Origin: Tulasnella sp. 424
Taxonomy: Eukaryota > Basidiomycota > Agaricomycetes > Cantharellales > Tulasnellaceae
Length of the DNA: 64,000 nucleotides
NCBI GenBank assembly: GCA_019633425.1
Contig: WSUB01000045.1
Coordinates: 62,001-126,000 of the forward strand
Reading direction: 5' to 3'
The notes beneath the pieces were generated by a model, which was not told where the DNA came from, made no database searches, and was given only the letters and a program-made list of their open reading frames with translations. How positions within the stretch are numbered: the stretch's first letter is position 1; each line of letters begins with the position of its first letter. This document shows positions 1 to 10,023 of this stretch, in pieces. Both the position numbers and the translations under genes were made by a program.

Positions 1-1075
1 GGCTAGCATGGACAGGTCCGCTGAAGCCGTGGTAGGGGTCGTCGCGCTTGGAGGCCGTGTCGGATCCATCATCGGCGGCTGCCAAGAGGTCATTTACACT
101 GAGTGCAGTGGAGCCGAGGGCAGATTCGGCAGCGGTATAAAGCGCGTCTGCGACATCAGTGATGTTTTGGCGGCGGTGGAAGGCGCGACGACGGGTAGTC
201 GAGGCTAGTGGAAACACGTCTTCGGGACGGGGTGGCTTGTAGGTCTCGGACTTCTTATAGTAAGGAAGAAGGCTGCTCCAGCTCCAAGAGCCAAGTCCAA
301 GGTTCAAAGCCGACCAGCCAGATAACTCGCCCTGGGCAGGGCGGTTGAACATTTCGAAATTGATAGCGGAAGAACCACCAAGCACTTTGCCTCTGCACAG
401 TTGTTAGTATGGTAGCCGAGAGGCGAACTACAGAAGCTTACCGGGGATGGCGGACTACTTTACCATTAAGGTTGGTTTGGGGCACTGGGTAGCAAAGTGA
501 ATGAGCGAGAAACTACGAGAGCTGGAGGACTGATCATACCGGTTGCATAAAGCCAATCGTAGTCGGCATTACCGACTGCGGCACCGAAGTTCTCTGGAGA
601 ACTGGTTAGCATGCTGTACGTTTCGCAGCCCATCGAGAATAGACCCACTGGGAACATCAATGAGAGCATCGTTGGGTCTGTATTGACCAGCTTCGATAAC
701 ACCGATTGTCCAGTCTCCTTCTTCGGCGAGCCTATCTCGAAATGTTAGAAGGCGACGAGTCCGAGGAACGGGTATTGCTCACCTTGCCGCGACGGTCAAT
801 CCAGCCGTACCGCCTGGAAAACGCATCTTGTTCTGAACGGAGGTTGCCGAGGAAACAACAGGGCGACGTACCTCCAACGACCACGAAATCAAAGCTTGTC
901 GCAGCGAAAGTTTCGGGGCTGGTGACAATGCCTTTTCAAACCAAGTCAGATCATATACAGACCCATAGACGGTAGAAAAGCGCGTACCGCGTGCTTCTAA
1001 ATGAGCATGAGCCAGTTCAAGGAATGAAACTCCCAGGCAAGACCAGAGTACTGAACGGAAGGAGAGGACGGTCAT
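1..1075 (-). CDS. GMC oxidoreductase copy A, 5' part (runs off left edge)
   Basis: This is the N-terminal part of a secreted FAD-dependent glucose-methanol-choline oxidoreductase, the family of aryl-alcohol oxidases. The start at 1075 gives a hydrophobic signal peptide ending near AHA. A dinucleotide-binding motif VVVGGGTAGLTVAAR forms when the intron at about 848-897 is removed, followed by VIEAG. The exon at 1-390 (minus) encodes GKVLGGSSAINF, a GMC signature, and stays open to the window edge. All splice sites match those of copy B (3699-6422), so it is probably an intact tandem paralog whose catalytic C-terminus lies to the left. The substrate cannot be told from sequence; extracellular H2O2 supply for lignin breakdown is the usual role of the family. 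Confidence 0.85.
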
Positions 1076-1375
1076 AGTAGGAAGAAGTTTTTCTTAGTAG
1101 AGAGCGACGGATAGGATGAAAGATCCCGGAAGGACTTGCAATAGAACGTCGACATGCGGCTTAAGTACGCGGATCGCGGCCGCCGGCTCCAGAGACCGTT
1201 GTCAGGGAAGGATAAAAACAACTTTCTCATATGGAAGAATTGAAGCCGTCGCTGCGGAGAAATATGCCGCCAATCATCGGAACCCAGACGGACTTCAAGG
1301 GACGGAAGCTTGTTGGAGATAACTCTCATTTACTCCCCATCGTTGTCCCTGAAGTTTAATAGACTAATACTTAAT

Positions 1376-1749
1376 GTTTGAATGACGGATCAGGGAGCTG
1401 ACGGCATCTAACATTTCTTGAAATTCAAACCCGCTGCAGATTTGAAAGAAGTGATCGCAAGAAGCAGGTTGCTTGACGAGAAGCCTTATGACTGGTACAA
1501 CAGAAGGCACATCCCGGGGACTGGCATTGGGATATGCCGCAAGTGTCAAATTTCGGCAGCACAACGAAGCGATACAGATGTATTTTACGGAGCGCTTATT
1601 CCAGTATCCGGACTTAGGAAAAGGTTTCATGCCTCGGATAGGTTGCGCGTGATTTGAACGTCCTGGCAGGGGCTTTTACCCAAGACAACCCTTATCGAGC
1701 GCCTTTTGAGCCATTTGCTTTGCTGCAAATTCTTTTTCGATGGCACTGC
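1376..1749. other. Gene-free stretch 3' of phosphoesterase copy A
   Basis: This matches 6600-7167 of copy B without the poly-G/gap/poly-C insertion. No open frame is conserved between the copies. It probably holds 3' untranslated and spacer DNA. Confidence 0.5.
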
Positions 1750-2985
1750 TCAAAGCCAGCCGGGTCCGCCTATTGGTACGTGCTGGCCGTCAACGCCGTT
1801 CGTCTCCGAACCGAAGTTGGATGCCAGTGGGGAGTTTGCCGCATTGACAAAGACGGTTGATTGGAACAGAGATCGCTGTCGGCTGAGGCAATTTGTCATT
1901 GCTCCATGTTTGCACCCTGGACCCCCTTGACTCGTGGATGTGATCAGAGACATGGAGCCGAGGTTTGAGTTCCACGATGCGGCTTATGTAAAGGGTCAGG
2001 CAGCCCGCGTGAGCACCTTCCTGCCGAGTTAGATCGAGCATACCGTGACGAGGGCCATGTATCATCCTAAAAGCAATCAATCTTAGCTCGAGGTGTGTAG
2101 TTGCTGCTCGCGGAAGTCGAGGCTTACACGATATCGGCATCAAGAGGTATGTTGCCAACGAATGCTGCCGGCAATCATGCGGGTAAGCATTTGCGAATTC
2201 AAATATGCGGAGAAATTGTCTTGCCCTGAGCCATGTTCTCTTGTAATTGAACGAGAAGCCACGAAGCCAGGGCGTCTAGGGTGGACCGTATATGTTCCAT
2301 GACTCGCGACCATCAACGGAGTTTGGAAACTCTAGCAGTTTAGATAGTGAATGTTTGATGGCCGGGCTTGTGGAGAGGTCAATATAGAGGTATTGTTAGT
2401 AACCATGGCCGTGCCCTCGACCCAAACACACCGGTCAATCCAACGAAGCCATCCCGAGATCTTGTAAGAACGCCATTTGTGAGAAGCTCAGACAACCAGC
2501 GTGACACTCTCCTCATGATCATGCCGCTGCTCTCGACCTTACGACCGGCGTCAGGGAACCTCAAAATTTCGAGTAATGAGCACAAGCTTACATTTTGTAT
2601 GGGTGTCGAAGGGATGCCAGCCAATCTGGAAATCTCATTTTCAGTCTAGATCCACCATTCTAAGTCAAAAATGACCTACCCATAGTAGAACGAAGTTCGA
2701 AAACTTTCCCTCTCCTCGTCAAGTCTCCAGCATGCAGTAAAACGTCGCCAGGTGGAACACAAAAACGACCCCCGTGTGCATCACTAATGCAAATAAATCG
2801 AGTTCATTTAGGGCCAGGTTTAGACGGAGGGAAATTGATACCATAGTCCATAGTGACTTCAAAATTGCTGCTCGTTTCCGACTCTCCATCCGAGTCCTCC
2901 CTTTCATCGACCACGATTGGAGTTGACGTTGTAGCTTGCAGAGACAAGTGGACTCCGGATTCCTCGTACCCCATGCAGAGAGCAT
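1750..2985 (-). pseudogene. Metallophosphoesterase copy A, decayed
   Basis: This is a degraded copy of the calcineurin-like phosphoesterase at 7168-8434. Just after the start codon (2985) one base is missing compared with the intact copy, which throws the N-terminal exon out of frame. The metal-binding GHIH motif reads DHIH here (about 1945-1960), and the preceding Phe is Ser. The C-terminus is shortened by a deletion of about 20 bases near 1750. Pieces such as SDAHG and HAGDLTRRG are still readable in the shifted frame. It is most likely non-functional, although a downstream start cannot be excluded. Confidence 0.75.
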
Positions 2986-3231
2986 TTGGAGATAGCCGTT
3001 TTATGAGTGGAGGAAATGTAGAAGATAAGTTATTCAGGAAGGAATAAGTTGATGGGAGTAGTGGTGACTGCCGTTGACTGATGAACTGCGGGAGGCTTGG
3101 TCCGCTTCGCCATGGCGAAGCGGGAGGACAAACAAACAGGGCTTCCTCAACATTTTGAGCACCTCAGTCTCTTACAAAATCATCGCTGAAACTACACAAC
3201 TTAGCCCGAAATATTTGAAACAGCTACTTTA

Positions 3232-3507
3232 ATGGTCTCTCTGACGCTTCAACTCAAGAACGCCTTTCACGGTCCTTGGGCGGTCCGACAGGTTTTAGAG
3301 CCCAACGCCAGTGGTACATGTTCTCCCTTTTGACAGGATGGTTTTATGGCCTAACGAAGCAAAATACCTATCCGAGAAATTGGGAGTAAGCTAAAGGACG
3401 ATCTAAAGACGGTGATGAAGACCAAGGACGCGCTCAAAGCAAAAGTCATTCGTGTAAGAACCTAAGAGGCAACCTTGCTCTTAGGCGCCTGATCGTTTCT
3501 CTGTGTC
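3232..3507 (+). pseudogene. AIM41 5' stump
   Basis: This corresponds to 8716-8995, the first exons of the intact AIM41 gene. It keeps the frame coding for SKLKDDLKT-like sequence and the following splice donor, then similarity stops. The YqeY domain exons are absent. It marks the right boundary of the duplicated unit and cannot encode a working protein. Confidence 0.8.
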
Positions 3508-3698
3508 AACTAACTTCCAGGAGGTAAGCAGTAAAGACTGTTGGAATAACTATGCACCGCGATATGAACAGCAAACGAGCGACAACAGATTGAACAGAGA
3601 GTTGAGAAAAGAGACAACTTGAAAGTGGAGTAAACTTCACGGTGGCACCTGGGTAGGCATTACACTATTCCACTTTCCTTGACCGGTGAGAATCATCC

Positions 3699-6422
3699 CT
3701 ACCAAAGAGATTTGATGATATCGGCAGCCTACAATACGGACGTCAGCATTCTATCTTTGCTCAAGACGAACACCTACACGAACCTTCTCGCCTATCGCGT
3801 ATGTTGTACTCTGAGCATGAGCCGAGATATGCTGGGGGAAAACGCTAGCATCGACGACGCGGACGTTCTTGGAACCATAGACAAGCAGCTGGGGCGAGAC
3901 AACGCCGCCTAACTCTTTCGGTGCCAAAGCGGCAGTCCCAACTGGGTGCTTAAGAGACTCGAGGGCAACCTTCGGATATCATCACTGAGCGAAGGCCGAT
4001 AACGGGATCGAACCTGGGGTGCGTTACCTTCATGTAGCTCTCGTAGTCGGCGTCGGTAGTAGACGATGCCGGCGGGTCATTAAAGGTGTCAATAAAGTTC
4101 GAGAGAGGAGCGGAGGTTGCAAGGGTGTTGCGGATATATTTGACAGCTTCAAGAAGGACAGTCTTGTCTGTAAACGGATAGGCGCGTAAATACTAGCTCC
4201 TGTTATTGTGACGCAAGCCAACACACCGAAAGCGTTAGAAAGGTACTTGGGGTCGATGGCAGGCTTAACGAGGGCGTCGTTAGAGGTGATGTGGACGGTT
4301 CCCCGACTGAACGAATGCTGAAGAGCGGCGGTTAGAACCAGGTAGTTGGTACCCGCCGAAGGGGCAGTCACGGTTCCTATGATGAGGTAGGTTAATCACT
4401 CTAAAGGGAGTACAGGGCAATCAGTTCGCATACCCGTCGGGTTGAAGCCTGGAACCATGACAATTTCTACTTGGGGGATAGACTGGTTCGACAACCAGGC
4501 GAGCTGCAAGACGCTTTGGGCAATATGAAGCAAAGACATCGAGCTGGTAGATGAAACGAGATCTGATACTAAGGTCTTGACAATGGAGCGGATCTTTGAG
4601 GCGGAGAGGAAGGTTTGAAGAGGGAAGAAGCTGAGGACTCCGACGTTGGAAGCAAGGATTCCGTCCTTAGTAGCAGCGCTAAACGGCAATCATCGGTTAG
4701 ATGGCGCAGACTAAGTGATAATAGATCTTACTATTGGGCAGCAGCTTGGGCAGCGAAAGTAGCGTTGTTGCGAAGCTCGTCTACATGGACAGTATGTTAA
4801 AGTGGAGCTGGTTGGGGAATACATCATTACGTACCCCAGGTATGATAGCCAGGCTTGATGGTGAATCCCAAGGAGATATAAGCGTGGTCCTGAAGGTTCT
4901 CGCCGACACCTGGAAGGTTGATCTTGGTGGTAATTCCTAGAGGGTTGATGATGGATGGATTGCCAACGCCAGAGAGTTCGAGAAGCTGAGGGGTGTTGAA
5001 AACACCACCGGACAAGATAATCTCCTTCGACGCTTGAGCGGTGTAGCTGGCGCCGTCGACCACAAAAGACACGGACTCAGCGACGGCAAGGCCGTTGACG
5101 TCAGTGGACTTCCAATTGATCTTTGTGGCCTGTGCGCCGGTAAGAACGAGGAAGTTGGTCTTGGCTGCGTTGGGAGCATAATATGCACGAGCAGCGTATG
5201 AGCGAACACCGGCCTCGCGGTCGACGGCAGCAGGGCAATTGTAGATTCCAACGTTGTCACCGGAGTCAGGATTAAAGTTGGTCGCGATACCTAGGCTGTT
5301 CATGGAGAGGATGTATGGGTGCGCAAGGTCGGAATACCACTCATTGTGGCTCGCATGGACAGGTCCGCTAAAGCCGTGGTAGGGGTCGTCGCGCTTGGAG
5401 GCTGTGTCGGATCCGTCATCGGCGGCTGCCAGGAGGTCATCCACGTTGAGTGAAGTAGGGCCGAGGGCGGACTCGGCAGCGGTATAAAACGCGTCTGCGA
5501 CATCAGTGGTGTTTTGGCGGCGTTGGAAGGCGCGACGACGGGTAGTCGAGGCTAGTGGAAACACGTCTTCGGGACGGGGTGGCTTGTAGGTCTCGGACTT
5601 CTTATAGTAAGGGAGAAGGCCGCTCCAGCTCCAAGAGCCAAGTCCAAGGTTCAAAGCCGACCAGCCAGAGAGCTCGCCCTTGGCAGGACGGTTGAATATT
5701 TCGAAGTTGATAGCGGAAGAACCACCGAGCACTTTGCCTCTGCGCAATTGTTAGCATGGCAGATGAGAGGCAAACCGCAGAAACCTACCGGGGATGGCGG
5801 ACTGCTTTACCATTAAGGTTGGTTTGGGGCACTGGGTAGCAAAGTGAATGAGCGAGAAACTACGAGAGCTGGAGGACTGATCATACCGGTTGTATAAAGC
5901 CAATCGTAGTTGGCATTACCGACTGCGGCACCGAAGTTCTCTGGAGAACTGGTTAGCGTGCTGTACGTTTCGGAGCTCACTGAGATCAGACCCACTGGGA
6001 ACATCAATGAGAGCATCGTTGGGTCTGTATTGGCCAGCTTCGATAACACCGACTGTCCAGCCTTCCTCTTCGGCCAATCTATCTCAACATATCAGAGGCG
6101 GGCAAATCAGACGAACGGATATTGCCCACCTTGCTGCGACGGTCAATCCAGCGGTACCACCTGGAAAAGGCGGCTGGTTCTTAGCGGAAGTTGTCGAGGA
6201 AACAACAGGCGACGCACCTCCAACGACCACAAAATCGAAGCTTGTCGCAGCGAAAGTTTCGGGGCTGGTGACAATACCTGTACAAACCAAGTCAGATCAA
6301 ATAAAGAACTATCGAACGGTAGAAAAGCGCGTACCGCGTGCTTCTAAATGAGCATGAGCTAGTTCAAGGAATGACACTCCCAAGCAAGACCAGAGTACTG
6401 AACGGAAGGAGAGGACGGCCAT
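3699..6422 (-). CDS. Secreted GMC oxidoreductase (aryl-alcohol oxidase-like), copy B
   Basis: This is a complete FAD-dependent GMC oxidoreductase of roughly 600 residues. It starts at 6422 with a signal peptide (MAVLSFRSVLWSCLG... to AHA). Features in order: FAD-binding VVVGGGTAGLTVAAR (split by an intron), VIEAG, GKVLGGSSAINFEIFNRPA, a long exon at 4827-5747 with an LSGGVFNTPQLLELSGVG flavin motif, and a C-terminal exon with KHPVGT and SAHAQ. These last two hold the catalytic His pair expected for the family. The last exon ends AADIIKSLW with a TAG at 3699-3701. Such enzymes oxidise alcohols outside the cell and release H2O2, often feeding ligninolytic peroxidases. The exact substrate is unknown. 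It is a tandem paralog of the gene at 1-1075. Confidence 0.9.
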
Positions 6423-6835
6423 AGTAGGAAGACACTTTTCGCGACGGATAGGATAAAAGATCCCGGAGGGACTTGCAACTGAACGTCAACGGGCGGCTTA
6501 AGTACTCGCATAGCGGCCGACGGCGCCAAGACCGTTGACGGGCAGGGATAAGCCGGCTGTCTCACAAGAAGAACCGAAGCTTCTAATACCCAGGGTTCGA
6601 ATGACGAATCAGGGAGCTGACGGCACTTACATATCTTGAAGATTCAAACTCGCTGCAGATGTGAAATAAGCGAAGACAAGAAGCAAGTTGTCCTGGCCGA
6701 AAGCCTTATGATTGGTACGACAAAAGGCACATTATTGGGACTACATGGCTTCGGCAGATGCTGCCATGTTAAATTTCGATACACAACGAAGTGACATTGA
6801 TACCGCTGAGCGCTTATTCCAGTCCTCGGACTTTG

Positions 6836-6980
6836 GGGGGGGGGGGGGGGTGCTTCGGTGCTTCGGATATGAGGGGGGAGTCGGTGGGTGCGGGGGGTGG
6901 GGTGGGGGGGGGAGTGGGGGGGTTGGCAGAGGCGGNNNNNNNNNNCCCCTCGCCCCCGCCCGTGCTCCCGCGCCCGCGCG

Positions 6981-7014
<34 letters not shown>

Positions 7015-7038
7015 CGCGCCCCCCCCCCCCCCCCCCCC
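6836..7038. other. Assembly gap flanked by poly-G and poly-C
   Basis: A run of Gs, further G-rich sequence, ten Ns (6936-6945), then C-rich sequence and long C runs interrupt copy B between the phosphoesterase and GMC genes. Copy A has no such insert. The same short motif (gtgcttcgga) occurs on both outer edges. The pattern fits poly-G tails of two-colour sequencing reads converging on a gap rather than real DNA. The reading frames through it are meaningless. Confidence 0.85.
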
Positions 7039-7167
7039 GTCGGTGCTTCGGATAGATTGCGCGTTTTTTGAGTGTCCTTGAAAGGGCTTCTGCCGTGACA
7101 ATTGTCCTATGCGTAGCCCAAGCATCGGGCCATTTCATTACTGCAAGTTCTTCTTCGATGGCACTGC

Positions 7168-8434
7168 TCAAAGCATGTCGACGATGATTGGGTGCCAGCC
7201 GGGCCCGCCTATTGGTATGCGCTGACCGTAAATGCCGTTCGCCTCTGGGCCAAAGGTTGATGCCACGGGAGAGTTGGCCGCATTGACAAAGACGGTTGAT
7301 GTTGATTGGGACGGGCGATCCGCCGCTGGCTCAGGCAATTTGTCAATGTTCTCCCATCGTTGCACCCTGGACCCTCTTGATTCGTGGATGTGACCAAAGA
7401 CGTGGAGGCGAGGTTTGAGTTCCGTGATGCGGTTTAAAAGGGTCGGGCAACCAGCGTGAACACCTTCCTTCCGGGTTAGGTCGAGTACGCCGCGAGGGGG
7501 GCCATGTGTCATTCTGAAAATAATCTGCCTTAATTTGAGGTGTGTAGGTGTGCTCGCGCAAGTCGAGGCTTACACGATATCGGCATCAGGAGATATGTGG
7601 TCAACGACTCCTGGCGGCAATGATGCGAGGTAAGCATCTGCAAACCAACATATACGGAGAAATTGTCTTGCCCTGAGCCATGTCTTCTTTGTAATTGAAC
7701 GACATGCCACGGTACCAAGGTGTCCATGGTGAGCCGTACAAGTTCCATGACTTGCGACCATCAATGGAAGGAATTTGAAAACTCTCGCAGTTTAGGTAGT
7801 GGATATTTGATGCGCGAGCTTGTGGAGAGGTCATAAGGTTGAGAGCAGCGGCATGATCCTAAGGAGGGTGTCACGCTGGCTGTCCTAGAGCTTGTCATAA
7901 ACGGCATTCTTACGAGGTCTCGGGATGGCTTGGCCCGTTTGTTAGGATCGAGGGCACGGTCATGGTTACCAGCAATAACTCTATATTGACCTGTCAGGGG
8001 AATCTGACATTTCGAATAATGAGCACAAGCTTACATTTTGAATGGGTGTCGAAGGGATGCCAACCAATCTGGAAACCTAGCTTGAGGCCTAGATCCACCA
8101 TTCTAAATCAAAATGACCTACCCATAGTAGAACGAAGTTCGGAAACTGTTCCTTTTCTGGTCAAGTCGCCAGTATGCAGTAAGACGTCGCCAGGTGGAAC
8201 ACCAAAACGAGCGCCGTGGGTGTCGCTAATGCAAATAAATCGAGTCCATTCAGGGCCAGGTTTTGGCGGAGGGAAATCAATATCATAGTCCATAGTGACT
8301 TCAATGTTGCTGCTCGTATCCGGCTCTCCGTCCAAGTCGTCACTATCGCTTTCATCGACCCTGGTTGGAGTTGATGTTCTGTCTTGCGGAGGGGAGTCGA
8401 CTCCGGATTCCTCGTATTCCGTGCTGGAGAGCAT
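7168..8434 (-). CDS. Calcineurin-like metallophosphoesterase (MPPED-like), copy B
   Basis: This is a probable cytosolic metal-dependent phosphatase or phosphodiesterase. The start at 8434 gives an acidic N-terminus, then FICISDTHG (Asp and His metal ligands), LLHTGDLTRKG, VIAGNHDRALD (about 8000), YGSPWTPWYRG, MTHGPPRGVLDLTR and VFGHIHESRG. This is the full motif series of the calcineurin-like fold in the order seen in MPPED1/2-type proteins. It ends VDML at 7168. One junction near 7610-7650 needs a very short intron (about 34 bases) or hides a sequencing error. The substrate is unknown. It starts 281 bases from AIM41 on the opposite strand, so the two may share a promoter. Confidence 0.78.
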
Positions 8435-8715
8435 GTGAAGATGGGTGTTTGGGTTAGTATGAGAGGAGAAAATGTAGGGGAAGAGGTTTGTTCAGGAAGG
8501 TATAAGTAGATGGGAGTAACGGTGACTGCCATTGACTGATGAGACACTGGCAGGTTCAGTCGGCTCCGCCCATGGTCGGACGCGAGGACAAACAAACAGG
8601 GTTTCATTTTCGCAGCTCAACTTCGCCCGACATTTTGAGCACCTTAGTAGTCTCTTACAAAAATCACCGCCGAAACTACACAACTTAGCCTGAAATATTT
8701 AACACAGCTACTATA
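8435..8715. promoter_or_regulatory. Probable bidirectional promoter, phosphoesterase / AIM41
   Basis: The starts of the minus-strand phosphoesterase (8434) and plus-strand AIM41 (8716) face away from each other across 281 bases. The same arrangement is duplicated in copy A. No specific factor site is claimed. Confidence 0.5.
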
Positions 8716-9438
8716 ATGATCTCTCTGGCACGTACCTTCAACTCAAGAACGCCTTTCATGGCCCTTCGCGCAGTCCGACAGTTTTCGACCCCAACGTCAG
8801 TGGTACGTGTTCTCGCGTTTGACAGGATGGTTTTGGGGCCTAATGAAGCAATATATCTATTCAGGAAATCAGGAGTAAGCTAAAGGACGACCTGAAGACA
8901 GCGATGAAGACCAAGGACGCGCTCAAGGCAAAAGTCATTCGGGTAAGAACCCAAGAGGCAACCTTGCTCTGTCCCGCCTGATCGTTTCCTTGCGTGCCAT
9001 AGGCAGTAATGGCGGAAGTCCTCAATGCCGAAAAGGCCAATCCAGACCGATTCAACGACAGCATGATTATGCCCATCATTCAAAAAGCGGTAACACAGCG
9101 TGTAAGTTTCTCTTGACCATCTCATCCCAACGGAGCGAGAAGGCTCTAATCACCTCGATATCTACCAGAACGACTCCGCTACGCAGTACAAGACCGCCGG
9201 TCGCGAGGATCTCGCCGTCACAGAGATCCAGGAACGAGACATTTTGGAAGTTTACCTGCCAACCCAACTGACGGAAGCGGAGGTCGACGAAAAGCTGAAA
9301 GTCGCGCTAGAATCGCTAGGCGACAAGGCGAATATTGGCTCTATTATGAAGGAGTTCTACACAAAGGTCGAAAAGGCTTCTGTCAAGGGCGACCTCGTGT
9401 CTGCACGGGCAAAGGCTCTCTTGGCCAGTCGCTCATAG
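8716..9438 (+). CDS. AIM41: AIM41 / YqeY-domain protein, mitochondrial
   Basis: The protein belongs to the YqeY/GatB-tail family that yeast Aim41 represents. The N-terminus is rich in Arg and Ser and fits a mitochondrial targeting peptide (ATG at 8716 or, in the same frame, 8758). Conserved segments follow: SKLKDDLKTAMKTKD (from 8874), AEVLNAEKANPDRF, YKTAGREDLAVTEIQERDIL, YLPTQLTEAEVDEKL and a C-terminal GDLVSARAKALLAS. Three or four exons are needed, and the first junction (8802 to about 8873) does not splice cleanly in phase, so the true first exon is uncertain. The family resembles the tail of amidotransferase GatB; its exact function is not established. Confidence 0.85.
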
Positions 9439-10023
9439 GCTCGTCGACATCCATGTATCATTTTGTTCTTGTCACAGTTCAATGAGATAGATACCCAACG
9501 TTTTGACACCCGCACCCCCTTCACTGACAGACATGCATGGATTGTTGCTAGTCGACGATAAACGACAACTGAGAACAAAGGAGAGACCGACGGCGAGAGG
9601 CTAGCTAAAGGTATTCCGCAAGAGCTAGAAGGGAAGTGGGCGAGGAAGCAAAAAAGGAATAAACAGCAAGTGGACGCAGCAATAATGGAACGAAAAGGAA
9701 TGTACAAGGAAATAGAATTTACAGGGGCAACGAGAGGAATGAACAACGGGCAATAGGGCAGCATAGAACGTGAAACGAAAGACCAAAGGTGGATGAGTGG
9801 ACATACTTATGTGAACAAAGAGAGAGAAAACGTAATCTGGACAGTATGCACAGCAGAGTCCGAGAGTCCAATAAATACGGAATCGGACAAAGGCCGGGAA
9901 CGAGAGAAACGAGAGAAAATTTCAACGAAATTCGAGTTGCTTTTGAACGAAAGGATGGGGGCCTCTTCTTCACGAAGGAGCGAAGAGGGAATGAGGGGTG
10001 GGAGCGAGGATTGACCTTGCGAC
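9439..10023. other. Convergent intergenic region
   Basis: This lies between the 3' ends of AIM41 (plus) and the F-box gene (minus). It is purine-rich on the plus strand. I see no gene, and it probably contains both 3' untranslated regions and terminators. Confidence 0.5.

Larger units (their letters stand above)
1..3507. repeat. Tandem duplication, unit copy A
   Basis: Positions 1-3507 align with 5348-8995 with the same gene order and strands: GMC oxidoreductase 5' part, metallophosphoesterase, then the first part of AIM41. Similarity continues through introns and spacers, so this is a DNA-level duplication. It ends at about 3507, inside the first large AIM41 intron (counterpart at about 8995). 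The left end of the unit lies outside the window. Confidence 0.9.
5348..8995. repeat. Tandem duplication, unit copy B
   Basis: This is the partner of 1-3507. It is longer mainly because of the poly-G/gap/poly-C insertion at 6836-7038. All three genes (GMC, phosphoesterase, AIM41) are complete here, so this copy abuts the ancestral right flank. Confidence 0.9.

Noticed and set aside
4005..4030. tRNA-like T-arm sequence (GGTTCGATCCC on the minus strand)
   Set aside because: It lies inside a GMC intron, with no matching acceptor stem, D-arm or anticodon arm around it.
6644..7171. Long Gly/Pro-rich reading frames on both strands
   Set aside because: They run through the poly-G/N/poly-C gap and are artefacts of low-complexity sequence and unknown bases.
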